Positions 17,155 to 26,534 are shown, numbered from the stretch's first letter. The stretch is 64,000 nucleotides of DNA from Flavobacteriaceae bacterium CRH (GCA_001507425.1 LMAJ01000025.1:19963-83962); one strand, 5' to 3'. Notes: generated by a model from the sequence alone, not told the origin. Translations and numbers: made by a program.

Positions 17155-18225
17155 TTAAACTTTAGACTCCAATGCTTTCATTACATCTACTAAAACCTGA
17201 ACACTTTCGATAGGCATAGCATTATAGATAGAAGCTCTGTAACCACCAACAGAACGGTGTCCAGGCAATCCTGAAATTCCTGCTGCTTTCCATAAAGCAT
17301 CAAAAGTTTCAGTATGGTCAGCATTGTTTAATAAGAAAGTCACATTCATTTTAGAACGGTCTTCTACAGCTGCAGCACCTTTAAATAATGGGTTTCTGTC
17401 GATTTCAGCGTAAATTAAATCAGCTTTTGCGTCGTTTAGTTTTTCAACCGCTGCAACTCCGCCTTTAGCCTTAATCCATTGTAAAGTTAATAGCGAAACA
17501 TATACTGCAAAAACAGGAGGTGTGTTATACATACTTTCTGCTTTAATATGTTTTGCATAATCAAGCATACTTGGAATAGTTCTTCCGCTTTTTTCTAAAA
17601 TTTCTTCTTTAACCACTACTAAAGTAGCGCCTGCAGGTCCCATATTTTTTTGAGCTCCGGCATAAATTAAATCAAATTTAGAGAAATCTAAATCGCGTGA
17701 AAAAATATCAGAACTCATATCGCAAACAACAGGTACGTTTGTTGTTGGAAATTCTTTCATCTGAGTTCCAAAAATAGTATTGTTACTGGTGCAGTGAAAA
17801 TAATCTGCATCACTTGGTATTGTGTATCCTTTTGGAATATGGTTGTAATTTTCTTCTTTTGAAGAAGCTACGACAACAGTTTCTCCAAAATTTTTAGCTT
17901 CTTTTATTGCAGCAGTTGCCCAGGTTCCCGAATCTAAATAAGCGGCTTTTCCGTTTTCTTTCAATAAGTTATAGGGTGCCATTAAGAATGCAGTACTTGC
18001 ACCACCTTGTAAAAATAAGGCCTGATATCCTTTTCCTTCAAGACCTAACAATTCTAAAGCAAGCGAACGGGCCTCATCCATAACAGCAACGAAATCTTTG
18101 CTTCGGTGCGAAATTTCAAGGATAGAAAGTCCTGAATTGTTAAAATCTAAAATTGCTTTTGATGCTTTCTCAAAAACTTCCTGAGGTAAAATACTAGGTC
18201 CTGCGCTGTAGTTGTGTTTTTTCAT
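17155..18225 (-). CDS. serC: Phosphoserine aminotransferase
   Basis: The 356-residue protein starts MKKHNYSAGPSILPQEV, typical of SerC, and contains QGGASTAF, the YLDSGTWA segment, and the probable PLP lysine in YAGAQKNMGPAG. It ends with SVGGYRASIYNAMP, also characteristic. It converts 3-phosphohydroxypyruvate to phosphoserine using PLP and glutamate, and is cytosolic. It lies 93 bases downstream of the acyl-CoA reductase-like gene and is followed by serA, so the three are likely expressed together. The length is normal for the family. Confidence 0.95.
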   Translation of the reverse strand: MKKHNYSAGPSILPQEVFEKASKAILDFNNSGLSILEISHRSKDFVAVMDEARSLALELLGLEGKGYQALFLQGGASTAFLMAPYNLLKENGKAAYLDSGTWATAAIKEAKNFGETVVVASSKEENYNHIPKGYTIPSDADYFHCTSNNTIFGTQMKEFPTTNVPVVCDMSSDIFSRDLDFSKFDLIYAGAQKNMGPAGATLVVVKEEILEKSGRTIPSMLDYAKHIKAESMYNTPPVFAVYVSLLTLQWIKAKGGVAAVEKLNDAKADLIYAEIDRNPLFKGAAAVEDRSKMNVTFLLNNADHTETFDALWKAAGISGLPGHRSVGGYRASIYNAMPIESVQVLVDVMKALESKV

Positions 18226-18318
18226 GGTTGTTGTTAATAGTCGAAAATTTTAAAGACGCAAATTTCGGCAATAGGAGCTGAAAAAGCGATAAATTATTCG
18301 AAATAATTAAACATTTTT

Positions 18319-19392
18319 TTACTTTGTTGTTAACAAAAACGTTATAGTATCTACGTTATCTGCATAATCCCACAATTGAGGATTTTGCGTTTGTCCGAAT
18401 GGTATACTATTTTTAATTAAATCTTTGCTTACAATGCATTGAATTTGTTCAGCCTCAGTTTCAAGGCGATTTTGAAGCTCTTCGATGTTTTCATAAAATT
18501 CATAAAAAACACTCGAAATAGGAGAGGCATAACTCGGGTCTTCTTTCAAAGTCAAAAAGCCATTGTCTAATAATTTGAAATTACTCATTAAAAAAACCGC
18601 TTTGTTATAATCGTAATTATTGGCGTATTTTTCATAATGAATAACATCCTGATATTTGAAAATAGCTTCAAAAAAAGCAACAAATGAATAGCCTTTTGGT
18701 ACAAAAAGTTTGGATACATTACGACATCCTAAACCAAAATACCTGAAAATATCTTCACCCAGAGCCTGTAAATCTTCAACAGTTTCTTTTCCGTTTAAAA
18801 CAGCCACAGAATTTCTGTTTTTTCTGATGATTGATGGCTTATCTTTAAAATAATATTCGAAATATCTTGCTGTATTGTTACTTCCGGTGGCAATTACAGT
18901 GTCAAAATTTTCCAGTTTGCCTTCCACGAAAGTGATTTTGTCCTTTAGATTTTCATCAACAAAAATTAAATATTTAGCTAAAAACGGCAATAAATGCTGA
19001 TCGTTTGAAGATGTTTTAATTAAAGCATTATTTCCGGTAATTAAAACGGATAAAAAGTCATGAAAACCTACAAGCGGAATATTTCCGGCTAAGATTAAAG
19101 CAACGTTTTTTTCGTTTTTAGTATTCTGAGAAAATTCAGTAGCGTAGTTTGAAAGCCATTTGGCGATGTTTTCTTCGGTTAAAGCATCTGCCCAGGATTT
19201 TATGGCAAAGTATACTTGTTCAGGGGTGTACCAGCCGTTATGGGATTGAGAAAGTGTAATGAGTTTTATGAAATCATCAAAAAACAAGTCATTGCCTAAA
19301 ACCGATTCATTTCGTGTATTTGCTGCTTCGGAAAATTGACTTAAAAATTTTCCTAATTCAACAAAAACACTTTTTTTTGTTTCTAATGTCAT
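18319..19392 (-). CDS. Acyl-CoA reductase, LuxC-like
   Basis: The 357-residue protein matches the LuxC-like acyl-CoA reductase family of the aldehyde dehydrogenase superfamily. The likely catalytic cysteine is in FGLGCRNVSKLFVP, and VIATGSNNTARYFEYYF near 165-183 fits the nucleotide-binding part. There is no partner luciferase or fatty-acid synthetase nearby. The gene lies at the head of the serC / serA group and diverges from the ferredoxin gene; a ferredoxin-linked reductase role is conceivable but unproven. A good promoter (19431-19462) sits 39 bases upstream of its start. Confidence 0.82.
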   Translation of the reverse strand: MTLETKKSVFVELGKFLSQFSEAANTRNESVLGNDLFFDDFIKLITLSQSHNGWYTPEQVYFAIKSWADALTEENIAKWLSNYATEFSQNTKNEKNVALILAGNIPLVGFHDFLSVLITGNNALIKTSSNDQHLLPFLAKYLIFVDENLKDKITFVEGKLENFDTVIATGSNNTARYFEYYFKDKPSIIRKNRNSVAVLNGKETVEDLQALGEDIFRYFGLGCRNVSKLFVPKGYSFVAFFEAIFKYQDVIHYEKYANNYDYNKAVFLMSNFKLLDNGFLTLKEDPSYASPISSVFYEFYENIEELQNRLETEAEQIQCIVSKDLIKNSIPFGQTQNPQLWDYADNVDTITFLLTTK

Positions 19393-19430
19393 ATTGTTTG
19401 CTTATGAATTGTTTTGATTGTAATTTTGCA

Positions 19431-19462
19431 CAAAAATAAGGATAAATAAGTCGAAAGTCAAA
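19431..19462 (-). promoter_or_regulatory. Bacteroidetes-type promoter for the acyl-CoA reductase gene
   Basis: On the minus strand TTTG at 19462-19459 and TATTTTTG at 19438-19431 are separated by 20 bases, matching the TTTG / TAnnTTTG consensus of Bacteroidetes primary promoters. Transcription would begin about 30 bases before the ATG at 19392 and could continue into serC and serA. Confidence 0.7.
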
Positions 19463-19549
19463 AGTCATCAAGTCAAAAGCCAAAAATGCTTTTTTTGTGG
19501 TTTTTTTTTGATTTATAACTTTAAGACTTTTAACTTTAAGACAAAAAAA

Positions 19550-19900
19550 ATGGCAATAATTATAACCGACGAATGTATAAACTGTGGAGCTTGTGAGCCA
19601 GAGTGCCCAAATACAGCAATTTATGAAGGAGCAGATGATTGGAGATATAAGGACGGAACGAGTCTTTCAGGAAAAGTAATTTTACCAGACGGAACTGAGA
19701 TTGATGCAGAAGATGCTCAAACTCCAATTTCTGATGAAGTATATTATATCGTTCCTGGAAAATGTACAGAATGTAAAGGGTTTCATGATGAGCCTCAATG
19801 CGCTGCTGTATGTCCGGTTGATTGTTGTGTACCTGATGATAATCATGTAGAAGATGAAGAAACCTTGTTGAACAGACAAGCGTTTTTGCATGGTGAATAA
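19550..19900 (+). CDS. 4Fe-4S dicluster ferredoxin
   Basis: From ATG 19550 the product is 116 residues (MAIIITDECINCGACEPECP). One cluster is bound by CINCGACEPECP, the second by CTECKGFHDEPQCAAVCP followed by VDCC, the spacing of the YfhL-like bacterial dicluster ferredoxins. Between the motifs lies an acidic insertion of roughly 60 residues. The open frame extends to 19508, but the extra 14 residues are not ferredoxin-like. It is cytosolic and carries electrons for an unknown partner. It diverges from the acyl-CoA reductase gene and is followed by a strong terminator. Confidence 0.93.
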   Translation: MAIIITDECINCGACEPECPNTAIYEGADDWRYKDGTSLSGKVILPDGTEIDAEDAQTPISDEVYYIVPGKCTECKGFHDEPQCAAVCPVDCCVPDDNHVEDEETLLNRQAFLHGE

Positions 19901-19924
19901 TCCTCTTAATATTAGATAAAATAC

Positions 19925-19953
19925 AATCCTGAGTACTAACTCAGGATTTTTTT
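19925..19953 (+). terminator. Rho-independent terminator after the ferredoxin gene
   Basis: AATCCTGAGT at 19925-19934 pairs with ACTCAGGATT at 19939-19948 around ACTA, followed by a run of T. Confidence 0.9.
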
Positions 19954-20059
19954 TTGCCAATTTTGCTTTTTATTAATAAAAATCTTGGTATTTAAGGTTT
20001 TATTTTTGTTAATTTGATAAAAATTTTAAGACTTTGTTTGATAATTTAATAATAGTCCT

Positions 20060-21226
20060 ATGAAGAGAATTATAATTTTGCTCATTATATTCATAAATGC
20101 CACAGTTTTTGCTCAGGATACAGAATATTCTATTGTAGTAAAAGATATTGAAACACAGTTGCCTATAGAAAATGCAACCGTAGTTATATTAAAAACAAAA
20201 CAAATTTTATTAAGCAACCAGGAAGGCAAAGTAACTTTTGTGTTAAGTGGCGGATCGAATGTGCAAATTTCTGAAACCAATTATGAAAATGTAACACTTC
20301 GCTGGTTAACTTTAAAAGAAGGTGAATTTGTTGTTTACTTAAAAAGTAAAGACAATAAACTTGACGAAATTGTTTTATCGAAAGAGAATCCGCAAAAAAT
20401 ACTTCAAAAAATTGTTTCGAATTCGGCACAAAAATTAGCAATGCCTTATCGATTGAAGGTTTACGTTAGAGAGTTTTTTATGCTCGATAATAAATATTCT
20501 TATTATAATGACGGACTTGTGAATTTTCAGTTTAATGTAAGCCAGAAAAAAGTCAACACAACATTGTTGGTTGAGCAAAACAGGTCTTATGGCTTAATTG
20601 AAGAAGATGTAAGTGCAGATTTAAAAGGGTATAATTTGAATGATATTATGGAGAATTATTCAAATTTGAAATATTTCGATCCTCTTTTAGATGCTAATGC
20701 CAAAAAGGAATTTGATTTTATTACAAAAGGGCATCCTAACAATGCGGCTTATTATATAATGACTGTAACACCTTTAAATAAATCTAAAAAAACAATTGAT
20801 ACCTATGAAATTGTTTACGATCCGGAAAAGAAACTAATTATAGAGTTTAGTATAATTGTAACTCCCGGAACGGTTGCTGAAATCGAGGAAAATAAATTAA
20901 TCGGTGCAAAAAATATTACCAGGTCTATTGTAAAAGTAAATTACAGAGTTGATAATGAAGATTATTATTTATTGAGCTCTAATGAAGAAATAGGTTATGA
21001 TCTTGTTTTAAAAGATAAAGCTGTTAAAAATATTCAGGTTCGAAATAGTTTTATCACTACAAATTTCAACAAACAAAAATTTACCTATAACGAAAGTGAT
21101 GTTTTTAAAGAGAAAACACTCTTTAATAAACAGAATAAAATCTTAACCAATTATTGGAATATATCCGGTTTTACAGCTACTGATGAAGAAAAAACATTAA
21201 TAGACGGACTGGAATTTAAAATGTAA
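20060..21226 (+). CDS. Exported protein with carboxypeptidase-like regulatory domain
   Basis: The 388-residue protein has a signal peptide (residues 1-18, cleaved after VFA). Residues of about 22-95 look like a carboxypeptidase-D regulatory-like beta-sandwich (DIETQLPIENATVVILKTKQ...LSNQEGKVTF). The remaining 290 residues are of the type often found behind this domain in Bacteroidetes, with a KDNKLDEIVL linker and no catalytic motif. It probably works in the periplasm or at the outer membrane. It is a single gene between two terminators. Confidence 0.75.
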   Translation: MKRIIILLIIFINATVFAQDTEYSIVVKDIETQLPIENATVVILKTKQILLSNQEGKVTFVLSGGSNVQISETNYENVTLRWLTLKEGEFVVYLKSKDNKLDEIVLSKENPQKILQKIVSNSAQKLAMPYRLKVYVREFFMLDNKYSYYNDGLVNFQFNVSQKKVNTTLLVEQNRSYGLIEEDVSADLKGYNLNDIMENYSNLKYFDPLLDANAKKEFDFITKGHPNNAAYYIMTVTPLNKSKKTIDTYEIVYDPEKKLIIEFSIIVTPGTVAEIEENKLIGAKNITRSIVKVNYRVDNEDYYLLSSNEEIGYDLVLKDKAVKNIQVRNSFITTNFNKQKFTYNESDVFKEKTLFNKQNKILTNYWNISGFTATDEEKTLIDGLEFKM

Positions 21227-21250
21227 TTTTAAGATTAGAAGAAATAGAAG

Positions 21251-21279
21251 AATCCTGAATCGGCGTTCAGGATTTTTTT
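21251..21279 (+). terminator. Rho-independent terminator after the 20060-21226 gene
   Basis: AATCCTGAA at 21251-21259 pairs with TTCAGGATT at 21266-21274, followed by seven T. It also touches the stop codon of the convergent methyltransferase gene. Confidence 0.88.
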
Positions 21280-22024
21280 ATGCTATTTTTTTTGCTACAA
21301 TAACATAAGTATCATAAGCATACGTTTTTCTATCGATCGTTTTTAATATTTCAAAATTATTGAGGTAAAGAAAAAGCTGAATTTCGTTGAGTGTAAAAAC
21401 ACGAACGGTCGAAAAATCATTTTCAATAACTCCTTTTTCTCCATTTAAAATCGTGTAATATTGAGCCGTCCATTCGAGCATAAAATTTTCTAAGGAATTG
21501 TTAGTGTCCCAATGGCTTTCTCTAATATAATTGATATTCTGAAATTCGGCTTCATGAATAATTACAGGATTCTCTTTTGTAAAAGGAATAAACCGATTGG
21601 CATCAATAAAATCGAAAATTAGAATTCCGTTATCATTTAGATTTTTATGAATAGCTTCAAAAGTTCTGTTGATGTCATCATTAGTAATAAGGTAACTTGT
21701 AGATCTTCCGGTAATTAAAATAGAATCTACAGTTTTATCCAACTTAAAATCCCGCATATCGCCTTGTATAAACGAGCAATTTTTGTTGCGTTCTTTAGCG
21801 ATTGCAATCATATCATCGCTATAATCAAGACCTTGATAATTTTGATTGTTTGTTTCGAATCGTTTTGCGAGGTTCCCGGTTCCGCTTCCTATTTCGAGAA
21901 CACTAGTACTTTTGTTTTCCTGAATAAGATTATTGTAAAAAGCATATTCTTCATCATAATCGACAAAAGTTTGATACATCGCATCATAAATCGCGGCCAT
22001 CTTGCCATCATATAAATTTGCCAT
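21278..22024 (-). CDS. Class I SAM-dependent methyltransferase
   Basis: The 248-residue cytosolic protein contains the SAM-binding motif VLEIGSGTGNLAKRF at about residues 42-56, an acidic LDYSDDMIAIAKE after the second strand, and FIQGDMRDF as the third motif. The C-terminal part (RVFTLNEIQLFLYLNNFEILKT) is common in small-molecule methyltransferases of this class. The substrate is unknown. It lies downstream of the TonB receptor gene on the same strand, but a terminator separates them. Confidence 0.88.
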   Translation of the reverse strand: MANLYDGKMAAIYDAMYQTFVDYDEEYAFYNNLIQENKSTSVLEIGSGTGNLAKRFETNNQNYQGLDYSDDMIAIAKERNKNCSFIQGDMRDFKLDKTVDSILITGRSTSYLITNDDINRTFEAIHKNLNDNGILIFDFIDANRFIPFTKENPVIIHEAEFQNINYIRESHWDTNNSLENFMLEWTAQYYTILNGEKGVIENDFSTVRVFTLNEIQLFLYLNNFEILKTIDRKTYAYDTYVIVAKKIA

Positions 22025-22052
22025 AGCGATTAGTTTTTAATTATAAAGTTAT

Positions 22053-22083
22053 AAAAAAAGGGCTGTCATAAGACAACCCTTTT
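22053..22083 (-). terminator. Terminator for the TonB receptor transcript
   Basis: AAAAGGGCTGTC at 22056-22067 pairs with 22072-22083 (one wobble). On the minus strand the stem is followed by a run of T, so it ends the transcript of the receptor gene that stops at 22106. Confidence 0.85.
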
Positions 22084-22105
22084 GAGTATTTAAACCAAGT
22101 TGAAC

Positions 22106-24859
22106 TTAGAATTTATAGTTTACAGATAGGTTGAACATAGTTCCTAATTGACTGAAATGTGAACCATCATAAGTCATTCTGGAATAACGCTGATTGAATG
22201 TAATTAAGTTAGATTGTGCTTTAACTTGTGCAGGATCATTTAATAATGCAGCTCCAGCTTCATTTTCAGCTACAAATTTCCATTCTGGCAAAATGTTAAA
22301 CAAGTTATTTACATTTAATGCGATTGTTAGTTTTTCAGTAGCATTAAAATTAACGCCTAAATCAGTAACAATTTTAGCAAGGAATTCTGTTTTAAGATTA
22401 GCAGAATCATCACGTTGTGTTTCAGTAGATCCAGGAATTCTTACTAGTTTTCCATCAGCATCTCTTACTTCATTAGAAACTAAACCATCTTGGTTAAAAG
22501 TAGATTCTCCGAAATAAGTGTTATTAAGAGAAAAACCAAACTTACCAATTTCATAGTTTATTCCTAAAATCCATTTTGTTTTAGGTCTTGATGTAAATGT
22601 TAGTGAGTTTAAGATATCACTGAATGAACTATTATTTTTAATACCAGAAATTCTTTTATTTTCAAAAGTGATATTTCCTGATAAATTAAAGCCTAATTTA
22701 CCTTCTCCTATACCAATATTATTGTAACCAGTAACAACATCCAATCCAGAAGTTCTTGAATCAAAAGCATTAGAAAAATAGGCAACTTCACCAATTACTT
22801 CTCCTGTTGTAGGGATAACTTCATATTGTTTGTCTCCTAAAGTTACTCTGTCCTCTATTTTAATATTGTAGTAATCAACAGTTATGTTGAAATTTTTAAA
22901 AGGTTTTGCTCCCAGACCAACTGTTATACTTGTTGATTTTTCAGGTTGTAATTGATTTACACCTAATTTACGAGCCTGAGGAGAAACATTATTGATGATT
23001 CCGCTCACTTGAATTCCCTGACCCGGAACAAAAGAATATTGCGATTTTTGAGTATAAATCTGGTGTAATGTTGGCGCTCTGAAACCTGTTGAAACAGATC
23101 CTCTAAACGTAATTTTATCATCAAGGAATTTATATCTTGTACTTGCTTTCCAAACTGTTGCTCCACCAAAATCACTGTATTCTTCGTGACGAACGGTTCC
23201 GTTTATTAAAAAGTCTTTTGTAATATCAAGAGCAACATCCAAATAAGCCCCTACGTTGTAACGGTTCCATTTTCCTGAGTTCTCAGGTAAGTTTCCGGCA
23301 AACGAATCTGCTCCGGCTCCATCCCATGATGCCTGATCTCCTTGCATAACGGTGAAAGACTCAGATCTAAATTCAGTACCAAAACCAATACTAATATGGT
23401 CTGATACAATTTTAGAAATATCAATATTTCCAACAATATGGTTAAAAGAAGTTCCTCCCGGTTTAAACGAAATAGGGCTATTTTCTCTGTAAGTTTCATT
23501 TCCGTCTGCATCAAGAATGCTAGATCTGTTTACAGAATTATTAACGGTATAGGTTTGTTTGTTTCCACCAACAGTAACACTCGCATCAGTATTCCATCCG
23601 TTTTTAACGCTTTTGAAACCTAATGTTCCATTATAATCAGATAGATCCCCTTCGAAAGTTGGTCCGTATCCATCATAAGACGGATTTGCAGCATCAGCAT
23701 TTCCAAATAAATCATTCAAATATGGGTCACCACTTAAAGGTCTCCAATAAGGAGTTCTGAAATTGGCAAATGAATTTACTTTTTTATATACATAAGCAGC
23801 GTTATAATATAAGTCAGTATTATCACTAATAGAACTTCCACCATTAATTAAGAATTTTGCAGCGGCTGTTTCTGGTGAACCGTTAACATTTCTTGCATCA
23901 GGATGTCTGGCAAGAAATTCCTGAACATCAGCAATATCAGCACCAAAATCTCCAGCATCACCCTCAGCATCTACAGTTCCTGGTCTGTTTGCTAAATTTA
24001 CTTTAGAAAAATCTATCGTATAATTCAAAAAGCCTTTTTCGCCAACAGTTGTACCATTATTTAAACTAACGCCAAGCATTTCTCCATCTCCTTCAGAAGT
24101 AATTCCACTTCTTAATGTTACAGATCCATCTGTGTTGTTTTTCTTTAAAATGATGTTCATAACTCCCGCAATGGCATCAGAACCGTATTGAGCAGAAGCT
24201 CCGTCACGAAGAATCTCAACTCTTTCGATAGCGTCTGTTGGAATTGCAGAAATATCTGCACCCGTTTCTCCACGTCCCGGAGAAGTTTGTACATAAAGTA
24301 AAGAACTTAAGTTTTTACGTTTACCATTAATAAGGATTAACGTTCTGCTTGGTCCCAAGTTTCTAATTTCATAAGGATCTAGTAATGAAGTCGCATCATT
24401 CACGGGAGTTTGTACCGTATTAAAAGATGGAATCTTGTATTGCAAAGCTTTATCAAATGTAGCCTGCCCTGTAGAAGTTAAATCTTTAGAAGAAATAACA
24501 TCAATAGGTAATGCAGTTGTTGTGTTACTTCTTTGGGCTGTTCTTGATCCGGTTACTACAACTTCATCAAGATTTTGTCCTCCTTCTTCAGATAATGAAA
24601 CATCAATTTGAGAAGAATTTGCTAATCTTGTAACGCTGCTATATCCTAAATATGTAAAAACTAATGAAGCACCTTCTTTTACGGTAATTTTATAGGATCC
24701 GTCTATATCGGTAGAAACACCGTTATTGGTTCCTTTTTCAATAATGTTGACACCAGGCAGGGGATTTCCTGTATTGTCCTTTACTACACCCGAAACTTGC
24801 TTTTGTGCAAAAATTAAGACGGTGTTGAATAGAAAAAATAAAATTGCAATTTTTCTCAT
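22106..24859 (-). CDS. TonB-dependent outer-membrane receptor
   Basis: The 917-residue protein has a signal peptide (to about residue 18), a carboxypeptidase-D regulatory-like domain with the classic GVVKDNTGNPLPGVNIIEKG start, and a TonB-box-like DEVVVTGSRTAQRS. The plug domain follows (RTLILINGKRKN, ERVEILRDGASAQYGSDAIAGVMNIIL near 210-235) and then a 22-strand-type barrel ending in Phe (LSVNYKF). It imports a ligand across the outer membrane with energy from TonB. No SusD-like partner is adjacent, so it is not an ordinary SusC; the ligand cannot be identified. It is a monocistronic unit with its own terminator. Confidence 0.93.
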   Translation of the reverse strand: MRKIAILFFLFNTVLIFAQKQVSGVVKDNTGNPLPGVNIIEKGTNNGVSTDIDGSYKITVKEGASLVFTYLGYSSVTRLANSSQIDVSLSEEGGQNLDEVVVTGSRTAQRSNTTTALPIDVISSKDLTSTGQATFDKALQYKIPSFNTVQTPVNDATSLLDPYEIRNLGPSRTLILINGKRKNLSSLLYVQTSPGRGETGADISAIPTDAIERVEILRDGASAQYGSDAIAGVMNIILKKNNTDGSVTLRSGITSEGDGEMLGVSLNNGTTVGEKGFLNYTIDFSKVNLANRPGTVDAEGDAGDFGADIADVQEFLARHPDARNVNGSPETAAAKFLINGGSSISDNTDLYYNAAYVYKKVNSFANFRTPYWRPLSGDPYLNDLFGNADAANPSYDGYGPTFEGDLSDYNGTLGFKSVKNGWNTDASVTVGGNKQTYTVNNSVNRSSILDADGNETYRENSPISFKPGGTSFNHIVGNIDISKIVSDHISIGFGTEFRSESFTVMQGDQASWDGAGADSFAGNLPENSGKWNRYNVGAYLDVALDITKDFLINGTVRHEEYSDFGGATVWKASTRYKFLDDKITFRGSVSTGFRAPTLHQIYTQKSQYSFVPGQGIQVSGIINNVSPQARKLGVNQLQPEKSTSITVGLGAKPFKNFNITVDYYNIKIEDRVTLGDKQYEVIPTTGEVIGEVAYFSNAFDSRTSGLDVVTGYNNIGIGEGKLGFNLSGNITFENKRISGIKNNSSFSDILNSLTFTSRPKTKWILGINYEIGKFGFSLNNTYFGESTFNQDGLVSNEVRDADGKLVRIPGSTETQRDDSANLKTEFLAKIVTDLGVNFNATEKLTIALNVNNLFNILPEWKFVAENEAGAALLNDPAQVKAQSNLITFNQRYSRMTYDGSHFSQLGTMFNLSVNYKF

Positions 24860-25190
24860 GTTAAAACTTGTTTTGGTTAAAAATTTGTATGTGGTTTGTT
24901 AAATATTGTGATAAAATTAGTATTATTTAACAAAACATTACGATAAAGTTTGATTTTTTTTAGGAAAAGTACTAAAAAAGCATATATCGTCATTTTTTAT
25001 GCACTTAAGAGGTATTAAATCTTATATTTGCAAAATTTTAAGGGCAAAATGTATGATTTTGACAAAATTAAAATTATAGGAAAAAACGTTCACAATACGA
25101 TGAAGGCAAATCATAAATAATTGATTAATAACCAGTAATAACAATGGTTGACAACGCCAAAATCAAGTAAAAAACAAATATTATCTACAT
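24860..25190. other. Divergent gap between TonB receptor and ychF
   Basis: No gene is visible. The strongly AT-rich stretch should hold promoters for both divergent genes. For ychF a TATATTTG box at 25023-25030 fits the -7 consensus, but I see no TTTG at the right distance upstream. No clear box was found for the receptor. Confidence 0.5.
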
Positions 25191-26285
25191 ATGAAAGCAG
25201 GAATTGTAGGATTACCAAATGTTGGAAAATCGACTTTATTTAATTGTTTATCTAACGCAAAGGCACAAAGTGCGAATTTTCCGTTTTGTACAATCGAACC
25301 TAATATTGGTGTTGTAAACGTTCCGGATCCAAGAATCAATAAATTAGAAGAGTTGGTAAAACCAGAGCGCGTACAAATGGCAACCGTAGATATTGTAGAT
25401 ATTGCAGGTTTGGTAAAAGGTGCAAGTAAAGGTGAAGGTCTTGGAAACCAGTTTTTAGGAAATATTAGAGAATGTAATGCTATCATTCACGTTTTACGTT
25501 GTTTTGATAATGATAATATTGTTCACGTTGACGGAAACGTAAACCCAATTCGTGACAAAGAAACAATCGATATCGAATTGCAGTTAAAAGACTTAGAAAC
25601 TGTTGAAAAACGTTTAGAAAAAGTAAATCGTGCTGCTAAAACAGGAAATAAAGAAGCACAAACTGAAAAAGCACTTTTAGACAGAATCAGAGAGGCATTA
25701 TTACAAGCAAAGTCAGCTCGTACTATCATACCTCAAGGTAATGATGAAGAAGTTTTAATGGAATCTTTTCAATTAATTACTGCAAAACCGGTTTTATACG
25801 TTTGTAACGTTGATGAAAATTCAGCAGTAAACGGAAATAAATATGTAGATCAGGTTCGTGAATTAGTAAAAGACGAAGATGCTGAAGTTATTATCCTTTC
25901 AGTAGGAGCAGAGGCTGATATTACAGAATTAGAAAGCTACGAAGAGCGTCAGGTTTTCCTTGAAGATATGGGACTAACTGAGCCTGGAGCATCTGTTTTA
26001 ATTCGTGCGGCTTACAAATTATTAAAACAACAAACTTATTTTACTGCAGGTGTAAAAGAAGTTCGTGCCTGGACAATCAACATTGGTTCTACAGCGCCAC
26101 AAGCAGCCGGAGTTATTCATACTGATTTCGAAAAAGGATTCATTCGTGCGGAAGTTATTTCATACGAAGATTACGTTCACTACGGTTCAGAAGCAAAAGC
26201 AAAAGAAGCAGGAAAATTTAAAGTCGAAGGAAAAGAATATATAGTTAAAGATGGTGATGTAATGCATTTCCGTTTCAACGTTTAA
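25191..26285 (+). CDS. ychF: YchF, Obg-family ATPase/GTPase
   Basis: The 364-residue protein is a full-length YchF. It starts MKAGIVGLPNVGKSTLFNCL with the P-loop at residues 7-14, has VDIVDIAGLVKGASKGEGLG as switch region, and a NVDE motif near 204-207 in place of the GTP-specific TKxD. That replacement is the hallmark of YchF, which prefers ATP. A TGS domain closes the protein (AWTINIGSTAPQAAGVIHTD, ending in VMHFRFNV). It binds ribosomes and is linked to stress response in other bacteria. A heptamer repeat and a terminator follow. Confidence 0.97.
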   Translation: MKAGIVGLPNVGKSTLFNCLSNAKAQSANFPFCTIEPNIGVVNVPDPRINKLEELVKPERVQMATVDIVDIAGLVKGASKGEGLGNQFLGNIRECNAIIHVLRCFDNDNIVHVDGNVNPIRDKETIDIELQLKDLETVEKRLEKVNRAAKTGNKEAQTEKALLDRIREALLQAKSARTIIPQGNDEEVLMESFQLITAKPVLYVCNVDENSAVNGNKYVDQVRELVKDEDAEVIILSVGAEADITELESYEERQVFLEDMGLTEPGASVLIRAAYKLLKQQTYFTAGVKEVRAWTINIGSTAPQAAGVIHTDFEKGFIRAEVISYEDYVHYGSEAKAKEAGKFKVEGKEYIVKDGDVMHFRFNV

Positions 26286-26305
26286 TTTTTTTTTCTGGAG
26301 ATTTT

Positions 26306-26361
26306 AGAATAAAGAATAAAGAATAAAGAATAAAGAATAAAGAATAAAGAATAAAGAATAA
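26306..26361. repeat. Tandem heptamer AGAATAA, eight copies
   Basis: Eight exact tandem copies of AGAATAA lie between the ychF stop and its terminator. Such a short repeat is prone to slippage, so copy number may vary between strains. It is too short and spacer-free to be a CRISPR array. Confidence 0.95.
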
Positions 26362-26372
26362 AGAGAATAGAT

Positions 26373-26402
26373 AAACTGCTGGAGAAATTCAGCAGTTTTT
26401 TT
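26373..26402 (+). terminator. Terminator of ychF
   Basis: AAACTGCTG at 26373-26381 pairs with CAGCAGTTT at 26390-26398, followed by a T run. Confidence 0.88.
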
Positions 26403-26430
26403 ATGCTTGAAATTAAAGGTTTACCTATAG

Positions 26431-26534
26431 TTTGTCATCCTGACGGAGGAAGGATCACACTAGAAACTCCGTATGGAAATTTGCCAATCTTTGTCGAGTT
26501 ACGTGTGTGATCCTTCCTCCGTCAGGATGACAAA
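26431..26534. repeat. Dispersed inverted repeat, 30-base perfect arms
   Basis: The arms at 26431-26460 and 26505-26534 are exact reverse complements around a 44-base centre. The arm shares the pattern TGTCAT..GACG.AGGA..ATCACA with the pair at 3067-3152, so both belong to one dispersed family with diverged arms. Confidence 0.9.

Noticed and set aside
22106..24859. SusC of a SusC/SusD pair
   Set aside because: No SusD-like lipoprotein lies on either side, so it is called a general TonB-dependent receptor.
26306..26361. CRISPR array
   Set aside because: The repeat is a 7-base tandem without spacers and there are no cas genes.
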